64,000 bases of DNA from Chaetoceros tenuissimus. Taxonomy: Eukaryota; Bacillariophyta; Thalassiosirophyceae; Chaetocerotales; Chaetocerotaceae. The stretch covers positions 1,302,001 to 1,366,000 of the forward strand of contig BLLK01000022.1 of assembly GCA_021927905.1 (NCBI GenBank), in the 5' to 3' direction. The position numbers and the translations under genes were made by a program. This document shows, piece by piece, positions 54,297 to 64,000 of this stretch; position 1 is the first letter of the stretch, and each line of letters starts with the position of its first letter. Below the pieces are notes generated by a model that was not told the DNA's origin, ran no database searches, and saw nothing but the letters and a program-made list of their open reading frames with translations.

Positions 54297-54767
54297 GAAT
54301 TTGTCACGTATATATCTTTCTTCTCGTCGCCTGACGGAAAGACACTCGAATCTATCTTTATACTTTTTCAAAAGAGGAGAGCACCGGGCTTGAGACCTAA
54401 CCTTGCTTCACTTTCAGTTCTTTTGTAACTTGAATTACTAATTACAGAAGATATAATCAAAAGCATAACAAGAAGAAATAGTACTTGCATTTGCTACAAT
54501 TGAAATTGCTATGAAGGATGAACGAAGGTATGTCTCGAGGATTGCGTAACCTTGAACCGCTATCGCTTGCTTGAACCCTACTACAACAATAGGTACTTGC
54601 CAAAAATGAATGAAAATTGATGCCGAGCTCTTGGCTCATGACCTATGCTGCGTCCATTGGTTGTGCTCGCGACGAAAATGAAAACAGTATTTGCATCACC
54701 ATACATTCAATATGTAAACAATAGACTATCATATTTTTCTGGAATCTGATTCATATATTTTAGAAAG
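54297..54767. other. divergent promoter region
   Basis: About 470 bp between the histidine phosphatase and LYAR-like genes, which point outward. No ORF or repeat is supported. Confidence 0.5.
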
Positions 54768-55766
54768 ATGGTGTTTTTTTCATGTGATAAATGTGCTGAA
54801 ATGCTAAAGAAGTCAAAGGTGGACTCTCACGCATATCGATGTGGATGTGATAGTGTTAGTTGCGTAGATTGTTCAGTTTCTTTCTGGGGAGGTGAGTTTG
54901 ATAGCAAGTATATCCTTGGACGATTGGCCGGATCCAATGATTTCAAAACACCTGTTCTTGACGGAATTAAATCACAACCCGATGGAAGCAACAAATGTTT
55001 TAATTAAACTATGAAGGATTCAAGGCTTTTGTTCTTTATTTTATTGTCCATCTTATTGACACTTTCTAAACTTTTCTCTCCTTTTTCAGATGACTACAAA
55101 CTTCATACTTCATGCGTGACAGAGGCAGAGCGATACGAAAAGACTGTGTACAAAGGACCGAAAAAGAATGATACAAAGGGTAGAAAGATGACTCCTCAAG
55201 AAAGTTGGATGGAGACCATTGCAGAAGCTATGGAGAACTGCCCTCCTGCTCTATCTTCGTATTTACAAACCTTGTCTTCATATGATAATGTACCACGAAA
55301 GGAAAAGGCATTTCGTAACTTTTCTGCAAATAGTTTAAATCTTCGCGGTAAACACGGAGATGATACGATATCTTCTATTTGGAAACATTTGTCCTCTTTG
55401 CGAGAGGCGAAAATGAAACAGCAAGAAGAAGCCAAGAAAGCTGAACAAAAGGCTACTGAAGAGAAGAAAGTAGAAGAGAAGGCTGAGGAAAAGGTTGAAG
55501 AACCGAAGAAATCAAATGAAAGTAAATCGTCGTCCAAAGAAGGGAAAAAATCAACGAAAAAGGTGGTGAAAGCAATGAAGAAAGCTCTGAAGAAGGCTCC
55601 AAGTAAGCAAATGAAAATAAAGGAATTGAGAAAAATAATAGAAAAGAAACTTGACGATGAGCTTAAGAATATGAGTAAGGATGATATCAAGAAAACAATG
55701 AAGTTAGCAATAGAACAAGAAACATCAATTGCACTTGACGACAAGATTGTCAAAATTGTACAATAA
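54768..55766 (+). CDS. LYAR-type nucleolar zinc-finger protein
   Basis: LYAR is a nucleolar factor in pre-rRNA processing and growth control. Exons 54768-54891 and 55090-55766 are joined across a 198-nt intron (GTGAGT...TTTTCAG), restoring SFWGDDYKLHTSCVTEAERY and giving 266 residues. Two zinc fingers are at the N-terminus: VFFSCDKCAEMLKKSKVDSH and CDSVSCVDCSVSFWG ... HTSC. The middle is Lys/Glu-rich coiled coil (KAEQKATEEKKVEEKAEEK). The C-terminus matches the LYAR winged-helix-like tail (KKALKKAPSKQMKIKELRK ... DDKIVKIVQ). The intron contains a readable frame, so unspliced mRNA would give a short 79-residue protein. Confidence 0.87.
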
Positions 55767-55936
55767 AATTCAAACTATGTAGTATTAGTATAATATGCTA
55801 TAAATCTGATTAGACACATGGATTAGAGTGGATAAAGTGCATTCAAATGCCATTCGACATCATAATATATCGAATCGAAATGTAGAAAGTATGTAGGTCG
55901 GTAAGTATAGAAACTGCAAAGATCTCAGGACTACTC

Positions 55937-57055
55937 CTAGGCCTGTGGAGACCAAAGAAAATTAGTCTTTGGCCCGGAACTACCACGGCGTCGTTTGTAT
56001 GCAGCAATGTAGTTTTCACTCGTCATTGTTGATTCATAAGAGTTAGAAGGTGATGTTTCTTTCACATGGTCCTTCGTGATCCAAACTGGCTTGATCGCTC
56101 TTCGTAGTCCTTTGTCCGGATCTGCTAATTCACTTGATGTAATAATTTCATACATGTAATCTCCATATAGAGCCAAAGCTGCTTCGTGGGGCTCTGGAAC
56201 GTAAAATGAGAAGAACAAGATCTGTGTAATCATGAATAAGAGAGACTTTTGAAATAACAGGAACCTTACCTTTGACCCTGTCACAACAAGCATCTTTAAC
56301 TACAAGAGTGCGGAATCCAGCCTCAAATATTCCAAATGCACTCTTTTGCACAGATGTTGATGTATTGAGCCCACAAACCAAGACAGTATCGATACCATGA
56401 AGTCGAAGAAAGTGCAACAATGGAGTATTAAAAGTAGATGACCATGATATTTTCGCGAGTATTGTTTCTCCTCCTTGAGGTATTGCAAAGGTTTCCCATG
56501 TGGCACTCTCTGGCTCACATGGCAATGTATCAGTAGCATCAACAGTTTCTTCTACAAGTCTCCCAAATTGTTTCAGCCAAGGACTTTGATGTCTTCTAAA
56601 GTCTGCTCGTGCCCATGTGATTTTTGCCTTCCTCTCCCTTGCAAGTTGAACTGTCCTTTCCAAATTCTGCTCGAAGTCTGGAAAATCTTTCTCAATGGAT
56701 GGGCAATGCGTCCAAAACTCTGATTTATGAAAATGATTGTAAGAAGAACGAAATAAGAGTCTGAAGAGGAATGACAATCTGTTCTGCAACTTTCAAAACG
56801 AGAACCCTCTACAATCTTACCTGGTTGAACATCGACAATGAGTAAAGCTGTGGATTCAGCTGCTAAAGAGGGTCGACCCATAACAACTTTCTTCTTCACA
56901 TTTGTATCATTACAAATATCCTTTCCTCTCGGAGTTGCATTTGCATCCTTTGCAGCCTTAATTTGAATATCTTCTTGTGATCTATTACAATCGAACAGAA
57001 GACGCATGATTGTAAGATAGTTATTCGGTTCATAAACATTAAAGCTTCTTACCAT
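55937..57055 (-). CDS. isochorismatase-like cysteine hydrolase
   Basis: Three exons, 57055-56821, 56719-56270 and 56193-55937, are joined by introns of 101 and 76 nt (GTAAGA...AATCAG and GTAAGG...TTCCAG) in matching phases, giving 313 residues. The family core is ALLIVDVQP (catalytic Asp), ITWARADFRR, ILAKISWSSTFNTPLLHFLR (the Lys region; KxxxSAF-like KISWSSTF), and the catalytic Cys in VLVCGLNTSTSVQKSAF; in family members this site is usually GxxTxxCV. Here it reads VCGLNTSTSVQKSA, with Ser at the usual Cys position. The nearest Cys is VCGL, five residues earlier, so hydrolase activity is uncertain. GFRTLVVKDACCD and PHEAALALYGDYMYEI complete the fold. The substrate is unknown. Confidence 0.8.
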
Positions 57056-57624
57056 TTCCTATTTTTCAGAATTGGCAGGTTCAAACTCTTGCTTCGAGAC
57101 GAGTTGGTTGTTCTAAGTAGTTCTTGACTGTGATTTGCTCAATACGGTAGATAGGTCGTTCTGACTTACTTCAATTCACTGGCATGTTGGATGTTATGAA
57201 ATAGAATCAGAACTCCACTGAATTATTATCAGATTTGAGAACCCTAAAGAGGCCATGCGCATGCAGACCCCGGAAAGCGTGAATCACTATGAAAATTGTA
57301 TGATACCAAATGATACCAGACTAAAATCTTGATTTGGGAAGTGAATTTTTTTTTCTTCTTTTGAGAGAGAAGTCCTGGATAAAGTTCAATGTGTTCGGTT
57401 CCAAGATCCAACGTTCATAATGGTTTCATTTCATTTGATCCATTTGGAAAGGGGAGTAATGGGCTTCAAAATACGCATCCTTGTATTTATAACTACCAAA
57501 GGTACTACATTCTTATTCAAATGTGCTCAAGGTCTAAATAGGTGATAGTTTTTTATAAATAAGTAATTTACGTATGATGAAATATTTCAAAATATAATCA
57601 TGATTATCAATCTTGCTTACAATT
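57056..57624. other. intergenic before aldehyde dehydrogenase 3' end
   Basis: About 570 bp holding the isochorismatase-like gene's promoter and the 3' flank of the aldehyde dehydrogenase pseudogene. No gene, repeat or RNA is supported. Confidence 0.5.
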
Positions 57625-59101
57625 CTAATATTGATCAATAGGGAATGAAAGAGTCTTGATTTCTATGTAGTTTTCAAGAGCATACTCCGATTTGTCTCGT
57701 CCCCATCCACTTTCCTTGTATCCACCGAAAGGGAGAGCTGCATCAAAGTCGTCGTAGTAGTTGATCTGTGCAATTCCCATTGCTTTACCAATATTCTCGC
57801 TAACTATACCAACGGCAAGACCATAGCTAGTTGCATTAGCACGCTCAATAGCTTCAGGAATGGTGGTATATTTCATCAATTGCATCACAGGTCCAAAAAT
57901 TTCCTCACGAGCAATCTTCATATCATCTTTCACATCAGTAAAGATGGTTGGTTCAATGTAATATCCTTTTTGGCCGTGGCGTTTACCTCCAAGCACACAT
58001 GTTGCACCTTCCTTCATTCCACTTTTGATGTATCCAAGAATCTTATTGAACTGAATAGCATCCACTTGAGGACCTTGGAACTTTCCTTCTTCTGTTCCTA
58101 GAGCAATGCTCTTGGCTTTCTCTACCATTCTTTCCGCAAACTTGTCATGAATCTTGGCATCAACATAAATGCGACTACTTGCGCAGCAACACTGTCCATG
58201 ATTCAAAAATAGACCAACAAAAGCTGCATCGACGGCTTTGTTAAGATCCACATCATCACAAATAATAAGAGGACTCTTTCCTCCCAGCTCCAAAGTACAT
58301 TTCTTGAGGTTTGACTCTCCAGAATACTTGACAATCTCATGTCCAACTTTGGAAGATCCTGTGAACGCAACTTTATCCACGTCCGGATGAAGTGCAAGAA
58401 ACTTGCCACAATCTGGTCCAAATCCTGATACAATGTTGACAACACCAGGTGGAAATCCAGCATCCTTAATCAACTGTGCACATAAAAGTGCAGTCAATGG
58501 AGTCTTCTCACTCGTCTTGATGACACAAGTACAGCCACACGCAAGAAGTGGTGCCAATTTCCAAGTAAGCATAAGGATAGGAAAGTTCCAAGGAATGATT
58601 CCTCCTACAACCCCAATAGGTTCGTGAACAGTCATACTCATGACAGAAGTGTTTTCAGTTTGAACAATTTTTCCAGCAGGCAATTTGTCCGCCCATCCTG
58701 CAAAATAACGATAGTGTTTGATTGCTAGGGCGCTAGGGCAATATCCACATCACGAGCAGTGGATATAGGTTTACCATTATCAAGGCTCTCAATTTCAGCA
58801 AGATACTGTTGATTTTCTTCCATGAGATTTGCAAAGTTGAGAAGCAAATCACGTCTTTCTGCTCCTGCAACATCTATATCTTGTTTGTCTCCTCTTGCTA
58901 CAGATGTGATCTATTGGTGATGTAGATGGATGTAAGATATTGAGACACGAATCATTTTCAGATGCGAACACTTTTCCATATCAATTAGTACTTACAACTT
59001 CTTCTGTTGCAGGATTTCAAAAGTCTGCTTCGAGACAGAATCGAATCAACAAATTCATTGTTGATAAAGTGCTGGGTGATGAGTTGTTTGGTGAGTGGCA
59101 T
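57625..59101 (-). pseudogene. aldehyde dehydrogenase, multiply frameshifted
   Basis: An NAD(P)-dependent class 1/2 ALDH. Exon 1 (59101-58996, start MPLTKQLITQHFINNEFVDS) and exon 2 (58910-57625) are joined by an 85-nt intron (GTAAGT...CCAATAG) that fits the family EEV-ITSVARGD. The catalytic parts are intact in one long frame: GGIIPWNFPILM, FTGSSKVGHEI, LELGGKSP (Glu), GQCCCASSR (Cys), EEIFGPV, PFGGYKESGWGRD. Upstream the frame is broken. GATTC is doubled at 59038-59047, a few bases are lost near 59010-59020 before NPATEEV, the segment between DID and AGAERRDLL is short by roughly 15-20 residues, and GCCCTAGC is doubled at 58724-58739, creating a stop after DIALA. Removing the doubled units would restore family-like reading. 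A new pseudogene, a broken allele or assembly errors are the options. Confidence 0.82.
58724..58739. repeat. 8-bp tandem duplication disrupting ALDH
   Basis: GCTAGGGC occurs twice in direct tandem on the plus strand, exactly where the ALDH frame breaks. The length equals the target-site duplication of hAT-type transposons, so an excision footprint is one possible origin; replication slippage is another. Confidence 0.85.
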
Positions 59102-59475
59102 TTTTCTCCTTGTAAGTTAGAGTTCGGTACTACTATACTTTTTTGTATGTGATTGAATGTCTGTATCTTTTGACTATGATGATTCAATCATAACAGAAGA
59201 GGTGTACCTTTTTTCAAAAGAACCCCAAGAACCGTTATTTATTTACATTCAAAATCGTGTCAATAACGGTCTGCATAGCTAAATTTCCTTACGAGCACAA
59301 AAGCTCGGGCGGCACACAAGAACATGCAAAACTTTTATGTTATGAACTTGGAACTTTCCATTTCACTCTGGTATTTTGAATCCTTTCACCAGTCTGTAAT
59401 ACAAATACTTCAAGTGAAACCTCTTTGAAGCTTGGGTCCAAAGGGAGAGAGTGAATTTGGCTTTGAAACGAGAAA
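59102..59475. other. divergent promoter region
   Basis: About 370 bp between the ALDH pseudogene start and the disordered-protein start. No ORF is supported; the region should contain the 5' UTR and promoter of the latter gene. Confidence 0.5.
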
Positions 59476-62400
59476 ATGATGTCAAGAGGCAGACCAATGC
59501 CAGATGGTGCATCTCCTTCACCTAGGAAAACAAACAACATGATGAATACGAGTAGTAGATCTTCTATAAAACCAGAATGGAATGCTTCACCATCGATGAA
59601 TTTGAAAAGTCCAATGTCGAATAGATCCATGGGAACTCCTGAAGGTGGTTCAGTCAGTAGTAGTCATCGGGGTAGAAGACCAAGTCCAGGTGATTTATCG
59701 TCGAGTCCTTCCAATTTTTCTTTCTCTTCTTCTCAAAGTAATTCAAGAAGAGCACCGTCACCCAGTAGAAGAGCACCATCGCCTGGGAGAAATGCATCAC
59801 CTAGTAGAAGTGCACCATCACCTGGAATGACAAACAATAAATCAACGACACCTAGAAGACCACCAAGTCCAGGAATGGGAATGATGATGCAAAAACCAAG
59901 CACGCCAAGATCTCGACCCTCTCCTGGTATTCCTGGAGGAGCACCCCCTTCTAATAATAATCTATCTGTACATACTACACCATCACCAGCACGTCAACGA
60001 TCGGTAAGATTTGATGAATCACCACCAAGACAACGATTCATATTTAGCAAAAGTCCATCGGGTACACCACCAGCTAAATTGAATGTAAGTTCCAACAGTA
60101 GCAGAAGAATTCTACCAGAATCAAACTTAAATGATCAAGGTTCCAAGAAAAAGGAACCGCTGGTATCTTCCTTGAAAAAGAATAAAAAGCAGGATAATAA
60201 TCCATTAAGGAATAACCCGCTGTTTTTGAAACAGTTGGCTGATATTTCAGATTCAGAGTCTGATGAAGATGATAAATCACGTGCTCAGTCTAGAAGTAAA
60301 TTGTTTCAAAGTATTAAATCTATGAATGATAAAATGCCAAAGGAAGAAGAGGAAAAGAAACAAGAATCTGTAGAGGAAGAACATGTACAAGAAACAGTGG
60401 TGGTGGAAGATGTGGAGAGTGAAGAGGAGGAGGAGCAACAGGAGGAGGAGCAAGTCTCGAATTCCAGAGAGGAACAAGTTGTGACTCCTACGAATATCCA
60501 GGACGATGAAGAAGATGATTACGAATCAATGGAGCAGGAATCGTCACCTGTTACAGCCCCTGCATCGCCTCCTGTCAAAAGAATTGCACAGAATTTTGAA
60601 CCTACACAAGAGAAAGAAGTAGCACTACTAGCGAACCCAAAAATTACATCTCCATTGAGAAAAAAGAATGATAATCCTTTGAGAAAGAATCCAATGTTTT
60701 TAAAAGATATGGACATCGGTTCGGATTCAGATTCAGATGATGAATTGAAAACTATCAATGCGAGGGAAAGAAGTGTCTCACCAAAAAAATCAGCTGGAAT
60801 GGAGAAAATGAAAAAACTTGCAGCATTGTCCTCTTTAAAAGATGAGGAAATGAAACATGATGATGAGAAGGAAGAAATTGTTGAAGAAGTCCCGGCAACT
60901 AGAGTTGTAAAGGCACCTTCCAAACACTTTTTACCATCGTCCAAGAGCAAACAGAAGTTGATTGCAAATCTGAAGAATCGTGGATCAACTACTCCTCAGA
61001 GGCCAAATAAAGGCAAATCTGAGAGTGAAAGAATTATAGAAGAAAAAGAAATCAAGGTGGAGAATGCTGATATTGATGACGAAATAGAAGAGGTAAAAAA
61101 AGCTCCAATCTCAACTACCAGAAGTAGAAGAAGTCTGACTATTTCACAAAAATTGGAGAAGAAAAGACTTGAAGCACATATGCGGGAAGAATCCAGCGCA
61201 TCAATGATTTCTTCAAGTGACCATAGCGTGACCTCTAATACCAGTTCACGATCTGGAAGGAGTAAGAAACAGATTTTGGATCAAGTCAAGGGGAGACTTG
61301 CAAAGAGAGGTGTTTCTCCATCGCCAAATCTTATAAAGCATATTCCAGTGGAGAAACCAGTCCAACCTAGGCCTAACTCAGCTATGCAGAAATTATTGCA
61401 GGCTCGTCAATTGAAGAAATCATCGTCGGAAGAAGAACCAGTAAAAAGCAAATCACCAGTAAAGAAGGAGCAAAAGATATCACCTGTGAAGAAAGTATCA
61501 CCGGTGAAGGCACAAACGAAGCCTAACACGCCTTTGAAGGACAAAAGAACCATTCAGCAGTCACCTTCTTTGCTTTCAGCACCGAGTGATGAAAATGAAC
61601 TCAAAATCAATGAAAGTATGATGAGTGATACTAGCGAGCATCTGTCAGTGGAGCAAGGGCTCAATTTGTTGAGACAACAAAGTGCAATGGTTAGAGAGAT
61701 GAGAAATCCAACCTCGGCGAAAGAAAAATATGAACCAGTCAAGTTAAAAAATAGTATTCATAGCAGTGAGAAATTAACAAGCAACATGGCGAGGATCAAG
61801 CAGTTGAAGGAAAAGAAAGAAAAGCGAGGATTGTCGAAGAAAAGCGGTGCAGACCTAGCAATGTCACCACCACCATCGTTTGAAAGCGTATCACCAACTG
61901 AAAAGAAGGATTCACCTTCTCGATCTCCTCCATCTTCACCCATAATCGAGCTTTCTCCGCAATCGTCTCCCGACGAAATCAAATCCCCTCCATCTTCCCC
62001 CGATGAAAGCCAAATTGCTCCAATAAAGAAAAACAAACCTGTACCACGTTCACCAAAAAAGACTCCTAAAAGACAGTCCGCCAAGAAGCATGACGAAGAT
62101 GACATTGTAAGTTACGAGGAAAGTGCAAAACCTGTGGAAGAAGAAGATGACTTCTCAATCGATAATTTTCAGGAAGACTCTCCCCCTTCTAGAATCAATC
62201 TACTTCCACCGAAACCTGTAGCTAAAAGCGACGAGAAGAACAAGTCATCCAGACGAAAGGAAAGACCATCACATTTTCATTTTGAAGAGGGATATGGAAG
62301 TGATAGTAGCTGGTCATCTCATGATCAAGTGTTTGATCAATATCCAAATCCTTTTCATGAACATCGAATGCAAAATGAGTCAATGTTACAGCATCACGAT

Positions 62401-64000
62401 CATAATCAACAACAGAGAGATTCAGAGATAATTCTAGAGCCGCAATTTGCGACTACAGAAGAAGAAAGAAACGTTCGTGACATTATTTTTTCTGGAGCCT
62501 ACGAAGATTTGCTTCCAAGATCGACCAACAGACTACTTGTACGGGTTTGCGAACCAACATTACCCAGCAGTTTGATAACGCAAAAAGTGCCTTCAACACC
62601 ACAAGCTCAAAGACAAACTTCGGACACTAATAATGTTCAAGCTAGTAGTCTCTTTACAGCAAACAATGATAACTCTGCAAGCACGATGAAGGTACAACAA
62701 GCAAATAGAGATATACTGTCAGGCAACTTAGATCCAGTCTTTAGTAGTCGAGATGGACCAAGCAACGAACAAAATGGTCCTAATTTTGTTGAAAAGTCTC
62801 CCGAAAGAAAGGCTTCAAATGACAATGGTCAACATACCTTTTCTCTTTCTAACTCCGGAGAAAATTACTATTCTCCTCCTCATAATCTTGTCGATGGTAT
62901 ATCAAAGGAGGACTTAATTGCAAGACATTTATCCACATCAGATGAGATTGGGGAGCCACCTCAACACGAAGAGGATTCTCTCCTTGACTCTACATTAATT
63001 GGCCAAGATCATGTAAGCTCAAATGAGGATGATAAAGGCGCTGTTGCGGAATGGTGGGATAAATCATATGCCCATTCCCAATCTGATAATGTGAACACAA
63101 GCATCAGAGATACTTTGTCAAACAGTCAGGATACTGCCAGCCCTACCAAGATGAATAATTACGAGTCTGACGACGATGTCTTCTTTGGCTTGGATGACGA
63201 AAGTCCCACGAAGGCTTCATCGCCAATCTCTAAAAAGGGGTTGAATAAAGTCGATGGTCATAGGAAAAACTCTTTTAGCTCTGCTCCTAGTGAAGACGAC
63301 TCCGATTTTGACAAAATCATGAAAGGAAGCCCTTCACCAGAAAAGAAGATGAAACGAAATATACCTCCACCACCCCCACCACCTGCATCAACCCCTCCCA
63401 ATAGGGCTCGTCAAATGCACGCAAGGAGAGCTGGAGACAAGTACACTATTGATGGAATGTCGACAAATGATCAAAGTACTCTACGAGAAGCAAGCACTGG
63501 AACTGGTACCTATGATGAAGACACTTACGCTGATAGTCGCTACGAGTCAGGAACTCTGGATGATAATACAGATAGTCGTTACGAGTCTGGGACATTGGAT
63601 GATAATAATACATACGATGAGAAGTCTTACTCGAGTACTAGTTCAAGAAGCGATGGTAGTTACACTTATGGTTCTGCTACTCTTGAAAGTATGGCTCTCA
63701 ACAAGAGGGAAAGGAAGAGATGGAATGATTGGGATCGTAAAGACCAAGATGCATATTCTGAATACACCGATGATTACACTGATGACGATACTTATGATAG
63801 TAGAGAAATGGAGCGAGTTATGGAGCGAAGAGCTCGAGCTCATGAACAGCTTTTGATGCATGCCTATAATGCTCTTTCAAAACCTCCTCCAACTCTTTCA
63901 AAGGATCAAATTGAAATAAAGCAATCTACAAGTGAAAGTAATCAATCTGACCGAGAGAACCAGAATCCAAGTAGTATCACATCCCATCACTTCAAGCAAA
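59476..64000 (+). CDS. very long disordered protein, 3' end outside window
   Basis: One frame is open without a stop from ATG 59476 to the window edge: 1,508 codons and no intron. Composition is extreme: Ser, Lys, Glu, Pro and Asp dominate. Early on is an SP/RSP-rich stretch (RRAPSPSRRAPSPGRNASPS). A paired motif, DNNPLRNNPLFLKQLADISD and DNPLRKNPMFLKDMDIGSD, each followed by an acidic Ser tract, lies at about residues 240 and 400. SPVKK/SPVKA repeats and PPSSPDE repeats sit in the middle. A short ordered-looking segment, ERNVRDIIFSGAYEDLLPRS, is at about residue 1000. IPPPPPPPAS is near 1297 and a DSRYESGTLDDN tandem pair near 1360. Many CDK/MAPK-like SP and TP sites are present. No catalytic domain is seen; nuclear, cytoskeletal or scaffold roles are all possible. 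Confidence 0.75.
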   Translation, partial: MMSRGRPMPDGASPSPRKTNNMMNTSSRSSIKPEWNASPSMNLKSPMSNRSMGTPEGGSVSSSHRGRRPSPGDLSSSPSNFSFSSSQSNSRRAPSPSRRAPSPGRNASPSRSAPSPGMTNNKSTTPRRPPSPGMGMMMQKPSTPRSRPSPGIPGGAPPSNNNLSVHTTPSPARQRSVRFDESPPRQRFIFSKSPSGTPPAKLNVSSNSSRRILPESNLNDQGSKKKEPLVSSLKKNKKQDNNPLRNNPLFLKQLADISDSESDEDDKSRAQSRSKLFQSIKSMNDKMPKEEEEKKQESVEEEHVQETVVVEDVESEEEEEQQEEEQVSNSREEQVVTPTNIQDDEEDDYESMEQESSPVTAPASPPVKRIAQNFEPTQEKEVALLANPKITSPLRKKNDNPLRKNPMFLKDMDIGSDSDSDDELKTINARERSVSPKKSAGMEKMKKLAALSSLKDEEMKHDDEKEEIVEEVPATRVVKAPSKHFLPSSKSKQKLIANLKNRGSTTPQRPNKGKSESERIIEEKEIKVENADIDDEIEEVKKAPISTTRSRRSLTISQKLEKKRLEAHMREESSASMISSSDHSVTSNTSSRSGRSKKQILDQVKGRLAKRGVSPSPNLIKHIPVEKPVQPRPNSAMQKLLQARQLKKSSSEEEPVKSKSPVKKEQKISPVKKVSPVKAQTKPNTPLKDKRTIQQSPSLLSAPSDENELKINESMMSDTSEHLSVEQGLNLLRQQSAMVREMRNPTSAKEKYEPVKLKNSIHSSEKLTSNMARIKQLKEKKEKRGLSKKSGADLAMSPPPSFESVSPTEKKDSPSRSPPSSPIIELSPQSSPDEIKSPPSSPDESQIAPIKKNKPVPRSPKKTPKRQSAKKHDEDDIVSYEESAKPVEEEDDFSIDNFQEDSPPSRINLLPPKPVAKSDEKNKSSRRKERPSHFHFEEGYGSDSSWSSHDQVFDQYPNPFHEHRMQNESMLQHHDHNQQQRDSEIILEPQFATTEEERNVRDIIFSGAYEDLLPRSTNRLLVRVCEPTLPSSLITQKVPSTPQAQRQTSDTNNVQASSLFTANNDNSASTMKVQQANRDILSGNLDPVFSSRDGPSNEQNGPNFVEKSPERKASNDNGQHTFSLSNSGENYYSPPHNLVDGISKEDLIARHLSTSDEIGEPPQHEEDSLLDSTLIGQDHVSSNEDDKGAVAEWWDKSYAHSQSDNVNTSIRDTLSNSQDTASPTKMNNYESDDDVFFGLDDESPTKASSPISKKGLNKVDGHRKNSFSSAPSEDDSDFDKIMKGSPSPEKKMKRNIPPPPPPPASTPPNRARQMHARRAGDKYTIDGMSTNDQSTLREASTGTGTYDEDTYADSRYESGTLDDNTDSRYESGTLDDNNTYDEKSYSSTSSRSDGSYTYGSATLESMALNKRERKRWNDWDRKDQDAYSEYTDDYTDDDTYDSREMERVMERRARAHEQLLMHAYNALSKPPPTLSKDQIEIKQSTSESNQSDRENQNPSSITSHHFKQ

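Noticed and set aside
55196-55753. 185-codon minus-strand ORF rich in Phe and Ser
   Set aside because: Antisense of the Lys/Glu-rich tail of the LYAR-like protein; such composition leaves the opposite strand free of stops.
60519-62825. Several minus-strand ORFs of 60-143 codons
   Set aside because: They lie inside the continuous plus-strand frame of the disordered protein and have no motifs.

Overview
The window reads as nuclear DNA of a diatom (a stramenopile alga). The evidence is: short GT-AG introns of about 63-220 nt; plastid preproteins with a signal peptide followed by the diatom ASAFAP-type motif (clearest in the DUF4079 protein at 46250-47116); a plastid-type nitrate transporter; long PSD/PSS-repeat secreted proteins; and dense genes on both strands with 3' ends often 100-200 bp apart. 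No bacterial, organellar, rRNA or tRNA signature was seen. Identifications come from reading motifs, not from database searches. Exon joins were chosen by splice consensus plus protein continuity.

Layout. 1-9225: two nearly identical genes for a GT8-like membrane glycosyltransferase with a Cys-rich tail (399-2739 and 4855-7180, minus) flank a TruA-type tRNA pseudouridine synthase; then an FAD-dependent DAO-family oxidoreductase. 9531-18131: bS6 ribosomal protein, two small unrecognised minus-strand genes, a large ankyrin protein, an SYP7-like Qc-SNARE, and an unrecognised two-exon gene whose 3' end carries a 110-bp tandem duplication. 18524-35924: one giant 14-exon gene for a secreted or surface protein of about 5,465 residues. 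It has a signal peptide, PAN/apple-like, beta-trefoil, PSD-repeat, Cys-rich, B-lectin and C-type lectin modules, a coiled coil and a C-terminal membrane anchor. The assembled sequence has one apparent 1-nt frameshift in exon 5.

36366-47116: UXT-type prefoldin, plastid-type aldo/keto reductase, tRNase Z, eIF3f, an NRT2-type nitrate transporter with a roughly 400-residue acidic extension, and a plastid DUF4079 protein. 47381-55766: RAD51C, divergent from an adenylation-carrier-ankyrin protein, then Tsr3, a histidine phosphatase and a LYAR homologue. 55937-64000: an isochorismatase-like hydrolase, an aldehyde dehydrogenase that looks like a fresh pseudogene with several small indels, and the first 1,508 codons of a very long disordered protein that runs off the window.

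There is no operon-like logic. Several genes share broad themes: ribosome and tRNA maturation (TruA, tRNase Z, Tsr3, LYAR, eIF3f, bS6) and surface glycobiology (the GT8 pair and the giant lectin protein). The strongest candidates for something undescribed are the giant multi-lectin protein, the homogenised GT8 pair, and the A-T-ankyrin fusion.
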